The notes under the pieces: model-generated | The model's input: the letters and a program-made list of their open reading frames with translations, nothing else | The model's database searches: none | Told to the model about the DNA's origin: nothing | Part shown: piece by piece, positions 33,701 through 45,088 of the stretch | How positions within the stretch are numbered: position 1 is the first letter of the stretch | Layout of the letters: every line of letters starts with the position of its first letter | Position numbers and translations under genes: made by a program | Assembly: GCA_022410635.1 (NCBI GenBank) | Contig: JAJVDF010000586.1 | Coordinates: forward strand, 701,623-765,622 | Source: Tretioscincus oriximinensis | Lineage: Eukaryota > Chordata > Lepidosauria > Squamata > Gymnophthalmidae | Direction of reading: 5' to 3' | DNA: 64,000 nt

Positions 33701-36700
33701 AGATTTTGACCTAGGAAAAAATAATTTATCAACAGCTGGGTACGAAGTTAAGCATATACACCTTCCCACTTATATATTTATTCCTCTCTTTGCTGTGCCT
33801 TGTTGGCATTTCCTGATAAATATTAGGGTGGAGATTTGCTTCATCTCCTGTGTGACACATAGTTTTCCTCTGTGCAATAATTTTAACTTTTTAATTAAGT
33901 GCTGGGAAATGAATTAAGGGGAGGAGAAAATTTATTAAAAAGCTGATTCCCAGTTTCTGTTCTAGCTGTCATCTAAATGACCATTTGGGACAGGCAGGTA
34001 CTTCTACACTTTCTAGGATTATCCCCCATTCCACCCCAAAAAAGAAGCAAGGAAGAGGTATGCCAAAGAGAAATTTCAGCAGGTGCTACCAGCACTATGT
34101 GAACATAATAAGAAAGGTTTAGGTTAAGAAGACAGATTGGTAATATTTTGTGCCTGTCACCTGTGTGTACGGGTATATAATTACATAGGGTCATGCACTA
34201 TTCTGAAATGGCAGGTTCCATTGTCTCCCCAGCACGTTAGAGGCAGACTCTTATTCTGAGACATAGCCTAGAAAAAGGCTCAGTTCTACTTGACTCAGTG
34301 TGAGAAAGTCTTATAATCCCAAATTGCTCAAGATGGTATAAATTATCTTCCTCCCTTTTATATTTTCCTTAAAGTGAACTTCTAAAGTAAAAGTAATTTG
34401 GTAAGCTAGCCTGAGCTAGGAACAAAGCAGAGTAGGATGGAGCCGTCCACACAATAACTGGTCCAGGATACAAAAATCCCTAGTTTTGAAATTGCAGATC
34501 CGGAAATATTTCACTATGCTCACACTCCTGACATGTGTACCAGAGCGCAGCAAAATGCCACAGGGCTCTGGAATGGTGTGCAAGCCATTCTTGTTGCTAC
34601 CACTTATCTTGATGGGGGCAGCAAGAACTAGGACCTAATCTAACCTGCAAAGGGATGTTTTCTAGTGATTTCATTACAGCACTGATGAACACAGATTCCA
34701 GACGTGCAACAGATGTGACTACTGCATATCCAAGGAAGTTGTGTTCTTCTCTGGTGTAAGATGGCATACAGGCCTTGTGGTTATAGAGCACTGATAGCAT
34801 GATCTCAATAAGCATTGAAACTAGGACACTCTTAGCCACTATGCTATACTCGATCATGATTTGCACCATGGTTGTTAACATATTTCATTATCTGAAGTTC
34901 TGGTTTTATGTTTAGGAATTCAGGATTTTTAAAATAAATTTGCTTTCCTTATTTTTTTCATCTATTATATCCAGAGGCTTTATCTCCATCTGCCAGGTCC
35001 TTGCATTACTGTTTCAATACCTAGAAGTTAGCATTTAAATACTTCTTGTTTCCCCAAGTACTTTGGAACAGGAGCAGTAAAGCAAGGAGTCAGCAGAGGG
35101 AAGCAATCAGTATTATAGGAAGCCTGATATAGCTGCCTGATTTCTTGCAATGCCAAAACGTTAGATTTTCAACCTACTACTCTGAGATTGTACTAGGAGT
35201 GCTACAAACATGTGTTATACTTCCAATATAATCCCAGGATAACCATACATGCAATCAACTGCTCTTCTGATACTGGCAGCACATCACAGCAGGTAACACC
35301 AGATTCCATCTCAGATCATCTGGTATGTATTGCATTGTTCATTATAAACTCTATAAACACTTCAAAGGAACAAAAGGATAAAAAAGCATGTGTGCTTATC
35401 TGTAGCCAGCAGGAGTATTCCTGTTCTTGTTTTTAAAATTAGTAGACCATTTTAGCATTTGGGTCTATTTGTTTGTTTAAGGACCAAGCGAAGGAATTAA
35501 ACTCACTGCCATCTGATTTTATACAGGAAAGCGTAAGGGTTAATACCAAGAAACAAGAGTTCTAAATATCAAACTTCAGATTTTTGTGATCTTTAGACAA
35601 ACACAAAGAGATTGTTTTAATGAGCAGATTTAAAATTGTTCATCCTAGTAATGCAGTCCAGTAAACCCACAGCATTTGTGAAGGTTCTGGAAAATAATCA
35701 ATAGCAAAAAATTAGTAGGGTATCATTTCATTGTGGATAATAAACTTCTGCAAATGGGGAAAATATGGTTGTTATTTGCACTTATCTGCAGCATCCCAAG
35801 CTAGGGTAGACTGCCATGGCCCAGTATATGCATTTCAGGAAAGAACACGTTGATGCTGACATGGAAGGTGTCCATCCTGTGCCAGTCACCCTCCCCCAGC
35901 TCTGCAGGCTGCACCAACTTCCGTACAAATGCTGGAGCCATCAAGGTTTTTGAGCTCCAAGGGAACTCCTTCTGCACCATTCAAATGGCTTTAGCGTGGC
36001 TTTACATGATCTCAAAGTCAAGGTCTACTGTTAAAATGGGCTTGAACGCTTTATTAGGCACCCTACCTGGTTTATGTCCCATTTCATATAAGCATGCAGA
36101 GGGGAAGTCCTAGCTAACACAGCAAAGCATGTCATGCAAGAAGAGCTGTGGATATCAGTGATACTGTGAAATAGTACTATGCAAGTACTTGCCACTATTA
36201 AAAAACAGGAAATTACAGAAAATCTTGGACCCTATTTGCCCATCTTAGTCATTTTAGCATTTTTTTACTAAAGTAACGGAACACTCTATTGAGACAATGT
36301 ATTTCAGCAGCTTACAAACTGCTAATGCATTGCATTTAAGCAGTGCTTTTCCCTTGTCATAGAAGACAGAAATGATAATGCAGAGAACATGAATATTCCC
36401 ATATTGTCAAAGGGTAAGGCAAAATGCTTACCCAAACACTGCTATTATTGGCAAATCGGTCACAATCTCAGTCAAGATCTTGTGCCAAAATGGCATTCAA
36501 TCCAGGGATGAAATGGAAGGGGAACTTCTTGAGCTATGGATTTTCAAACTGATTTGAGGAAGACTTTAAACTGGACTAATGGCAGATTTGTGACCACTCT
36601 TTAGATGTTATTGTACCAGATCCTTAAAACACATTGCTGAAGTCAGGGCCTAAGTCAGCCAGTGTAAATCCAGAATAGTGCAGAACCAATAGTCTAGGAA

Positions 36701-38954
36701 CATCAACAGCAACTCATAGGGCAGAACAAAGCCAGGCTCTGCATCACACCAACATTCAGCCTTAGTAGTCCGTGGTATGCTTAGCTTTATGGTTAAGTGC
36801 GTGCACTGGCAAGGTTTGGCCCGGCTTCACTCGGACGATAAGCACTGAGCTGTAAAAGACAAGCAAGACTAAGCACTTTCCAAGTCCTTGGCCTACTCCT
36901 CTGGAAGCCTTTTCACTGTCACAGTGTCACCATTCAACCAGACTTACTCAGCCCATGCCTGAGGCTGGCAGAAGCCAGGGCCATTGAGGGCATTTCCTGG
37001 TTTGAACATCTTCAACCTGACACGAAAGTTCCCCAGGCACACAGCAAAGACTAAGTAGCAAGTATAGACCACACCCTGCAGTATATTACAGTAGTACTCT
37101 GCATTACGGCACGTCTTGGCAGGGCTCTAGTTAGAGCACCACCAGTTTGGATTTTGCTCAAATCTCTTGCTGCTGTTTGAGGGTCTAAAATGGATTACTG
37201 AATCTGTGCAAACAGAACTTAAGACAGATCAATTTAATCCACTTCTACTAAAAAAAGGTTAAATCAGTAATGGCAAATCAAGTTATAAACAGGTGAGTCA
37301 CATTTTAACATACTAAAAGAAAAAGTATGCTGAAAAAGAAAATCACATTAAGACTATTCATATCGGGGTCTCAAAATGGTAACTCCTGAGGCAGATCATG
37401 TTGTGCTGGAGTCTACTCCGGTTTGTCAACTTGATATCAGTAGTTGCAGTAATTTTCTTCATCCCTAGTGATTAGGAATGTACCATTACTTTGTTGCAGG
37501 CCTGCTCCACATATGTTGTTGTTCAACCAACCTTTGTTGTCAAAGCCCCTATTATCTGAAGTTGGACTAAACAAGTTTACTTTATAAAGTTTTGTGACTG
37601 ATTTGAAGCAGATTGTTAAGTAACACCCTCATTTTGCTCACCTGCACTGTTTCAACAATGGTTTGAAATATAAATAATGCATTAATCTAATTGCTTTCCA
37701 TATTAGGAAATTCAATGTTGTAAAGAATATTCAAATAATTTGTGCATCCTCATTCCATACTTCTAGATATTCCAAAAGGATATTCCCATGTGTCTATTCA
37801 GTGAAGGAATATGTACAGCAGCCACACATGCTTCTCTTCTGAAGGGGAAGTACATGGCTTTTCCCCTTTGTAGGCTATCAGGAAATATAAAAGAGAATGA
37901 GACTTATTTGGTTTAGGTTTTCCTTGTTCCAAAAAAAGTTGCTGCATTGTTGAGTCATGGCCAACTTCTAGTTGACTGTGTGAGGACCTCCATGGCCACC
38001 TCCATGCAGTTTCCTTGTGAAAGATACAAAAGTGGTTTCCCATTGTCTGCTTTGGAAAGAGATTGGGTATTGAACCAGATTATCTGCTTTTTTGAGCTTC
38101 TTACTGTATATTACTATTTGAACTGAAGTATGCAATTAAAATGTTAATCACAAGATGGCTGGGTCTTTTTCTTCAGTACTGGCAACAATACTAATTGTTT
38201 AATATCATGGCAATGCCCATTTTTGTTTTCTTAGGATGTCTAAAACATTCATATATTTTTATTTTTTAGAAGTAACTATAAATACTACTGGATTTCTGTC
38301 CCTCTACAACATGCATCAAGCACACTACCACAAGGTCATCTAGGCTAGGTTCTACCATTTCCCAAAATAGTTACAATTAAAAAACCTAACGGATAAAGAT
38401 ATTCTGTCAGTGCTGTTCAAAAAAGGGGAGTGACTACATGGTAAACAGAGACTAATCAAATTCTGCAACCAAATTTCCTTCTTGTTTTAAAAACTTCATA
38501 TTCACACAATTTAAAGAATGTTCAAAAGGTGCTTAGATGAATAGTATCTACAGTGCCTTAAGCCATACTAAAGGCTTGAAAATTATACCCAAAATACAAT
38601 GGCTGGCTTTTAATGTGGGTCACTGGCAACACTGCATCTGAATCGTTTCATTTATAAGCTTTTTTTAAGCTGCAGATGTAGCCAATCATGGTGATAAATT
38701 GTGACATATAGTATCTTATATCTTTTGCAATGTGGCCATTATACAAGTCTAAAATGAGACAATAGTCATTAAGTCTTCTCTTGAGCATCCCTGCCTACAC
38801 AAAACCCTGGAACATTTCCTCATGGAATATTGTTCCATGCTAAGAACATTTCAACATGCTAACATATTCCATCTGTACATAACAAAACATAAACTGAGTT
38901 AGGACATTCAAAATAGCTCACTTTAATGATAGACCTCAACATTAATATGACTGG
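30781..38954. other. 8.2-kb stretch without recognised repeats or genes
   Basis: No CR1, L2, SINE or MITE copy was recognised, in contrast to the surrounding sequence. Frames here are under 100 codons. The best-looking (minus strand 34597-34881, 94 codons) shows no known domain. 31940-32720 has a composition and motif style reminiscent of a decayed LTR, but no TG...CA ends, PBS or PPT could be fixed. (GT)n is at 31003-31012 and (AT)n at 32572-32582. Confidence 0.4.
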
Positions 38955-39142
38955 AGTGTATGGGACGAATAAGATGAACAGAGAAAAATATTTTCTCTAC
39001 TCCACAATCCTAAGGGACATTTTTTGAAGATAATGAACAGAAAAGTTAGGATATACAAGAGAAAGTTTTACTCAGAGGGTCACTGGTTTAAGGAATTTAC
39101 TTCCAGATGAGGTGGTCATAGCTGATAGCTTTAAAATAGGAT
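38955..39142 (+). mobile_element. CR1 retrotransposon, left part (split by L2)
   Basis: Remnants of the CR1 ORF2 end (AGATGAACAGAGAAAAATAT, GAGAAAGTTTTACTCAGAGG, GAGGTGGTCATAGCTGATAG) stop at TTTAAAATAGGATT and resume at 39298 beyond an inserted L2 fragment. It is an old, diverged copy. Confidence 0.8.
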
Positions 39143-39297
39143 TATTTGTTTATTTATTCCCCACCCTATACCTGAAGGTCTCAGGGCGGCCAACAGTAAA
39201 ACATCAATACAAAATTAAAACAGTATAAAACATTATCTAAAAGTAGGGACAGAGATGACATTTCTTCAGCCAAAGGCCAGGTAAAAGAGGTGAGTCC
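39143..39297 (-). mobile_element. L2 3' end nested inside CR1
   Basis: ATTTGTTTATTTATTCCCCACCC, CTGAAGGTCTCAGGGCGGCC and TCTTCAGCCAAAGGCCAGG are L2 3' UTR and last-codon blocks in minus orientation, as at 60559-60710. It sits where the CR1 copy is interrupted. Confidence 0.85.
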
Positions 39298-39527
39298 ATG
39301 AATTTGATCCATGAATTTTAGGCAAATTCATGGATCACTACCAATAACTACTAAGATGGATGTCTTGATTCTGCCTCTGGGATGGGGATTCCTGAAAATC
39401 CATTTTCAAGGATTTGAAAACAGGTAAAGGTTTTGCCTTTTTGCAATTGGTGAGCCACTGTGTAAGACAGAATGTTGGACTAGACAGGCTGTGGCCTGAT
39501 TCAGCAGGCCCTTGTGTTCTTGTGATG
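39298..39527 (+). mobile_element. CR1 retrotransposon, right part
   Basis: It resumes with GGCAAATTCATGGATCACTA, then GATGGATGTCTTGATTCTGC, GTGTAAGACAGAATGTTGGA and the terminus CCTTGTGTTCTTGTG. At the junction, TGATCCATGAATTT and AAATTCATGGATCA form a perfect 14-bp inverted repeat with a 5-base loop (39307-39339). Confidence 0.82.
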
Positions 39528-40370
39528 ATTCCTTTCCTCCTTAAATAGCAGTCTATTTTCTATGTGTAGAAAGCATATCATTCCCTTTTCTGAGTGATGG
39601 GAACCCATTGCAATGGCATAACAATGCAGACTCCAAACCTCCATCACCAATTATATGTGTGTTTAGGGTGGGTGGGGGTGGGGTTATACAGGTATGGGAC
39701 AGCATGTCCCATGCAGATAGTCTTGTCTCATGCAGTGGCCACCTCCCCTGAGACAGATTGTGTATTGCAGGTCCTAATATCTGCCTTAACCCCTGATAAG
39801 TACACAAAGTTTGAAAAGGGAATACATTTTGTTACCAGCAAACCACCCCCAAAATTCATTATTAGTTCCTCAGACCTAATAATCAGTTTTTGTGGACATT
39901 TGTTGAGCCAACTGAAAGAAGGCAAAATTTTTCAACCAGGATAGAGAAACCTTCATAGACCATTGGATCCATTCCAAAGTTGTCGTTACTCTGCCTCTTA
40001 CCATATTGCAGGAAAAAAATTTCTCAACAGCAGTTTATAAAAATATGAGATAGAATCACACCCTTTGTTAATCCTAGAACTCTGTTGAGGGTTTTTTTTT
40101 ATTATTTTGACAGCTAAGCTCCACCCACACAACTCAAATTTATGGTGCTTCAGGCACCCAGAGACCTGGGCAGACAAATGCTTCCACTTCCTTTTATCCT
40201 TCAAGAACCCTGAAAGAACAATGAGGGAGGCCTCTCAGGAAACTTTATTAAACTGTATCATACTATAAAGGAATTGCTTCACAGACCAATGACAATCTAT
40301 CATGGCAGTACTATAAAGTTATGTAATATATCACTTTAGTCCTGTTTCTAGAAACCCAGACCTTAAGTAG
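39528..40370. other. Unannotated stretch
   Basis: Overlapping frames on both strands at 39553-39944 (up to 116 codons) have no recognised domain. GGGTGGGTGGGGGTGGGG at 39667 is a G-rich run. No repeat was named. Confidence 0.4.
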
Positions 40371-40569
40371 GCTGACCAGATGACACCTTTTTTTTTNGGG
40401 GGGGGGAGGTTGAAAACCCATTTGGGGGGTATCTCCCAGTTATTTCTGAGGAAAAAAAACAAAAAAACAAAAACTTTTTTGAAAAATAAATCTTTTTTTG
40501 AAAATATTTTCCTAAAAAAAAACTGGGTTTTCAACACCCCTCAAAAGGGGTCATCTGGTCAGCCTACTT
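40371..40569. mobile_element. Palindromic hAT-like MITE, second copy
   Basis: Termini TAGGCTGACCAGATGAC and GTCATCTGGTCAGCCTA are exact inverted repeats of 17 bp. The interior pairs as well (TTGAAAACCCATTTGGGGGG against AAAAACTGGGTTTTCAACAC). It contains an ambiguous base at 40397 beside a homopolymer. Flanks (CCTTAAG and CTTAGGG) are not a clean TSD. Family of 23613. Confidence 0.78.
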
Positions 40570-41586
40570 AGGGTAAACTCCCCACACACACACACACCCA
40601 AAACCATCACTATAATCTACTTTAGGGATAGCAAATACTTTGATATCCATTTTCTACACATGTGCATGGCCGTATCTAAAGAGAAAACAATTGTGTACAT
40701 GTGCAGGAACTGGCATGCATTTCTAAATAATTTGTGCCAGTTAAATACCTGGATGTGTGTGTAAGAGCAGTGGAAAAACAGGTATTTTTCCCACGCTGCT
40801 GCCTAGCAGTAAGGATTTTAAGCCATCATTCCAGAAGAGATTTATTCTGGAATATTGCTGATTTATTGCAGTTATCTGGAGATGGTATAATTTATGGCCA
40901 GCAATACAGCCATATTTGTGGCTTGACACCCAGAATGCCAGCAGACATCTGTACCCTTTAGTATCGGGAGTAGTCCTTGGTATAGTTAATGAGCCCACAG
41001 TCCCAGGATAGTAGCTTGATAGTCCTAGATCATTCAGGTTGCAGGCTAGACCACAGACTCAGGCCTAGCCCATGACCATTGGGTATCTGAGATATGTGAC
41101 CTGGTTTAGTAAATTTAATTTTAAAAATATTTCAATACACGTCAGCATATAATACATTCAATTAAAGGAGTGAATTTTCAGCATCCCCCAAATCTGATGT
41201 CTGCCCGAGGCACTCACCTCATTCTGCCTAATGGTACGACCAGCTGTGGTTTCCTCTGTCTGACATATGGATACATTTTCCAAAGAAAGACTCCTTTTTA
41301 TTTTAGTTTGGCTGAAGCACATCGAGGCTTGAAATACTGAAAGCTCTATTCACTGGGAGGAGAGTGCAGTGTTTTTCCTGGAGAGTTATTATAGGGTACA
41401 GGTGTAAGCAGGAAGACATTCATTAGAAGAAAGAAGGGGGGAAAGGCAACTAATGTTTGCACAGCAGTGCACAAAAGAAATTCAGAGCAAATCAGAGGTA
41501 GTAGGAATGATAAATATCTGGGGAGGTAAAGAATTACACTACCAGTGTTCAGAAGTGCTTTCTTCTGAAAGCGTGTTCAGCTTATT
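40570..41586. other. Unannotated stretch; (CA)n run
   Basis: (CA)n is at 40584-40598. GAGATTTATTCTGGAATATT near 40848 resembles internal sequence of the 27096 element family, but no ends were found. Nothing else. Confidence 0.4.
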
Positions 41587-41601
41587 CTGAAATATATCTC
41601 A

Positions 41602-41700
41602 GAATCAGAACCTGCCATCCTCGTGCAAAGGCAGATCACAACAGGGCCTGAACGAAGGCCACTGAGGTCTATGCTGGTATACAGATAGCAGGGCCATATC
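41602..41700. other. 99-bp insertion between 15-bp direct repeats
   Basis: CTGAAATATATCTCA occurs at 41587-41601 and 41701-41715 and brackets 99 bp of GC-richer sequence (starts GAATCAGAACCTGCC, ends CAGGGCCATATC). A 15-bp duplication is the size left by LINE-driven retroposition. No A-run was seen at either end. The insert is not recognised as any small RNA I know. Confidence 0.5.
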
Positions 41701-41735
41701 CTGAAATATATCTCAAAAAATGTAGACTTAGACTG

Positions 41736-42247
41736 TTGCGTTATGGTAATATAATGGGTTCTAGCCTCTTCTTCCCCTTGCTCACATCTATGCCTCCAGC
41801 CACACTCTCCCTGCCCCATCCCCCTTTTACTTGCTGCTTCTTAGTTTTGTTCCTTCTTTCTTTCCGTTTTCAGTTCCTTCCTTCCTTCTTTCCTTCCTTC
41901 CTTCCTCCTTTCCTTCTTTATTTTCCTTCCCTTTCATCTTTCATCCATTCCTTCCATTGTTCTTCTTTTCATTCATTCCTTTTCCTGCCAGTACTGGTCC
42001 CAGTACTGAACCCTTGGATGTTCCACTTCTCACATCTTTCCACCCACAGAACTGTCCATTTATTATTTCCCTCTGTTTTCTATCTTTTAGCCAGTTTCCA
42101 ACCCAGGACTCTGGTCTTTGGAGGCTGCCAAAGTTCTGAGCCCTGTCATTGGTCTCTGCAAGCTATCAAAGTTCCAAGCCCTGTCACTGGTCATTATACC
42201 CTGGAATGTTGATCTCTCCTACACACCTTTTATTATGTGTACAGATA
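41736..42247 (+). repeat. Unclassified interspersed repeat, copy A, with expanded (CTTC)n
   Basis: It begins TTGCGTTATGGTAATATAAT and ends TTTTATTATGTGTACAGATA. Between these lie CCTCTTCTTCCCCTTGCTCA and GGAGGCTGCCAAAGTTCTGA (GGCTGCCAAAGTT/GCTATCAAAGTT blocks). Copy B at 48252 has the same order in about 295 bp. The size difference comes largely from a (CTTC)n expansion at about 41840-41985. The 158-codon frame here is a low-complexity artefact. Confidence 0.65.
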
Positions 42248-42514
42248 AGACTCAGTGTGGAAAGAATCATAATATAGTGAAAGAGGCATTGCAGAAGAAC
42301 ATATGTGGAAACCACATTTCTTGATGATAAGCTTCCTGTATTTTATTTGCCTCAAACAAATGTTTGTATCTCAGGGTTACCACATGAAATCTAGGAATGT
42401 GTTTCAGCTCTTTATCAGCTGGCACATTACCACAGAAAGCAGCTTCCTAGGGAGGAAAGAGAATGAAAATTCCTTCAGAAACTGTTTGAATCTCCTGTTT
42501 GAAACAAACAGGAT

Positions 42515-42773
42515 CAAATTTGGTGTAGTGATTAGAGTGTTGGACTCTTATCTAGTAGTCTCCCAGTTCGACTCCCCACTCCTCCATGAAGCCAGATGGG
42601 TGACCTTGGGCCAGTCACAGTTCTTTAGAACTCTCTCAGCCCCACCTACTTCACAGGGGGTCTGTTGTAGAGAAAGCAACAAAAGCTGTATGTGCCGCCC
42701 TTTTCTTGGCCACCCTGAGACCTTCGGGTATAGGGTGGTATATAAGCACAAATAAATAAATATAAAGAAATAA
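42515..42773 (+). mobile_element. MIR-like SINE, full length
   Basis: The head TTTGGTGTAGTGATTAGAGT (A box), the B box CAGTTCGACTCCCC, the core GGTGACCTTGGGCCAGTCAC and the L2-like tail CACCCTGAGACCTTCGGGTA are followed by GGTGGTATATAAGC and (AAATA)n. The shared L2 tail implies mobilisation by L2. The frames over it are artefacts. Confidence 0.9.
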
Positions 42774-43175
42774 ATTATTGCTGTGAGTCAGCATCACCAC
42801 CATGTTTGGGAGAAGGATTTGCATAGGAAGCAGGAAGAAGCCCTGCAATGCAGTACCACTGCTATGCTGCCAAACGGATGGTGCTAGAAGAAGCCAGACA
42901 CGCTCTTCCGGGGTCCCATAAGGTCCACTGTCTTTGTGGGTACATATGTGTCTTTGTGGCTCGCAGTGGCACACAGGAGATTCAAATGGCTCTCAAGGAG
43001 AAGGGAATTTGCATTCCCACTTCCCCTAGGGAGCTGCTTTTGTGGGAACGTGGTAGCAGTTAAAGAGCCAACACACATTCCCAGATTTCAAGTGGTAACC
43101 CTGTTGTATCTAACCTCAAAATCCAGTAATCCATCTTCAAACTTTCAAAATTATTGCTAGGCTCAGAGCAATTTA
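42774..43175. other. Unannotated spacer between SINEs
   Basis: Frames on both strands at 42848-43160 (up to 74 codons) have no recognised domain. No repeat was identified. Confidence 0.4.
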
Positions 43176-43179
43176 AAAG

Positions 43180-43182
43180 TAT

Positions 43183-43213
<31 letters not shown>

Positions 43214-43453
43214 CCTGTATCTGTTTTTATATCCCGCCCTATACCCGAAGGTCTCAGGGCGGCCAACCAAAGGGTGGCATAGCTTTTGTTGCTTTCTCCA
43301 AAACAGATACCCTGTGAAGATGGGGCTGAGAGAGTTTTAAAGAACTGTGACTGGCCCAAGGTCACCTATCTGGCTTCATGGAGGCGTGGGGAATCGAACC
43401 AGGAGACTACCAGATAAGAATCCAACACTCTAACCACTACATCAAACTGCCTC
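43180..43453 (-). mobile_element. MIR-like SINE, full length, 7-bp TSD
   Basis: Reverse orientation. The (ATTT)n tail run is at 43181-43212, then CCCGCCCTATACCCGAAGGT (L2 tail), CTGGCCCAAGGTCACC (core) and TAACCACTACATCAAACTGC (A-box end). AAAGTAT is present at 43176-43182 and 43454-43460, a likely TSD. Confidence 0.9.
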
Positions 43454-43493
43454 AAAGTATGTGATTACAGGTCAATGAATTAGTATCAAGCAA

Positions 43494-43551
43494 ATCTAGC
43501 AAGAGACTAGACATTCTACTTTTTCAGACTAACACTGCTATTTCTTTGAAG
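43494..43551 (-). mobile_element. Miniature fold-back retroposon copy with 8-bp TSD
   Basis: Only 58 bp. On the minus strand it starts TTCAAAGAAATAGCAGTGTT (family 5' end) and ends GTCTCTTGCTAGAT (family 3' end). The whole hairpin middle is missing. TCAAGCAA is duplicated at 43486-43493 and 43552-43559. It reads as an internally deleted copy that still moved or was deleted later. Confidence 0.55.
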
Positions 43552-43559
43552 TCAAGCAA

Positions 43560-44680
43560 GCAATCCCAGATAATCAGAGCTAATTCCAAACCAAATCAGT
43601 AGGAATTTAATGATCCCAGACTCAAACAAAATCCAATCACATCATTTATATAGGCATGGAGCATCTCCTAGCACAAAAGACAAACATACATTCAACAATT
43701 TTTCTTGAAGTGATATTTCTTATTTAATTTTATTTTCTACCTTATAGATTCATATTGAAGACATCAAAACTATGAAGGAAGACATATGGAGTTAAGAAGT
43801 AAACAAAAAAATGATGAACAATCCAAAATATATATTTTTAGATTCTTCAAAATAGTTTTGATGGCTTGCATGAAAAGCTATGTTCAAACTTTGTATACTC
43901 ATAGAATCAACAGTCACATTGATATTTATGGCAAGATACTTTAGATATACTTTGTTTTGTCTAAGGTCTATTTTGCACTAGGCCTTAGTCTGGATTGTAT
44001 TCTGGAATAAGGACCAGCCATCTACATGCTTCTGCAGACCCCTATTCTTTGACACAAACTGGAATAAATACTAACACAGAAAAGAACAAAGGAGTAGGTT
44101 TGAGTTGTGAATTTCAACTCAATTTTAAAACAGGCTGAATTAGGGATACTTAGGAATTCTAGGTATGTTTGGGAAATAATCCAGTTCAAAAGAGTAAAGA
44201 ACCACAGCTGCTGCTTAGAAAGTTGGATTGCTCGTCTCTATAAGCATAAGGCACTTTATTCTATTGTAAAGTTTTCCTCCTTCAGCAGATCTTTCACCAC
44301 TGTTGCGCACCCTCTTTCTTGGAAATGATATTTGCACTGAATTAGAAATTATAATTGTGGGGGAGCACCCAGGATATTATCATATATATATGAGGAAATA
44401 GGATATTAAATCGCCCCTGCAAAATTTGCTGTGCTATAGAGAACATAACACAAGAATAGTTAAGTGGCACTTGAACCACCCACACAATAAACATGTAGTC
44501 TGGCAACCATGTTCCTACAATTGCCGACTTGCTACCAAGTGTTGTTTATCCTACGGAAGTGTATCTTACTAATGAAGATTGGAACAAAGCTTCATATGGC
44601 AAGAGTGATGTATGAGAAGGGACCTGATCCATTTGACCAAAGTATTTTTTTGAAAGAGAAAATCTAAATCTTTGGATTAT
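43560..44680. other. Unannotated stretch
   Basis: A/T-rich. A 73-codon frame (44107-44328) has no recognised domain. No repeat was named. Confidence 0.45.
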
Positions 44681-45088
44681 AGGCTGAGTGCACACAACTT
44701 TTTTCTACCTCCTTCATAGCGCAATCAGGAAGACTCGGACACAAGTGCTAAGTGCTTTTCTGTAGTCAACCCACAATAAACACCATTTTCCCAGAATAAA
44801 CTATTGATCAGATATTCAGGCATTGTTCCGGAGAACACCCATACTCTCGCGATCGTATGTGTGTGCACAAATTAGACTCGAGATGTTAAAATAATCGAGA
44901 ACGCAGCAATTGGCTGTTGCGAGTAAAAAAAATTCTCGGACTGCGCTGTGAGCATCAATGAGCATTGTTACAGAATTGGGGCATTGATCACAGAATACAC
45001 ATGTTTGGTGTGCACGGACACTCAATTGCTATATTCCGGATTATAGCATTGCATAATCTGGGTTTTAAGTCAATGTGTGCAGCAGCCC
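44681..45088. mobile_element. TIR DNA element related to the 27096 family
   Basis: The ends GGCTGAGTGCACACAAC and GTGTGCAGCAGCCC are imperfect inverted repeats. ATAAACTATTGATCAGATAT followed by TTCCGGAGAACAC matches ATAAATTATTGCTCAGATAA...GGAGAAC in the left part of the 27096 element. It lacks the long internal inverted repeat, so it may be the simpler ancestor or a deletion form. No TSD could be fixed. Confidence 0.6.

Noticed and set aside
34597..34881. 94-codon minus-strand frame followed by a CAG|GTTAGA splice-donor-like site
   Set aside because: No recognised domain, no matching acceptor or second exon, and the donor is weak; not enough for a gene call.
41736..42212. 158-codon open frame
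   Set aside because: Its middle is a (CTTC)n expansion inside an interspersed repeat present again at 48252, where the frame is not kept.
43181..43212. (ATTT)n array as a stand-alone microsatellite or CRISPR-like array
   Set aside because: It is the expanded tail of the minus-strand MIR-like SINE. No spaced direct-repeat array exists in the window.
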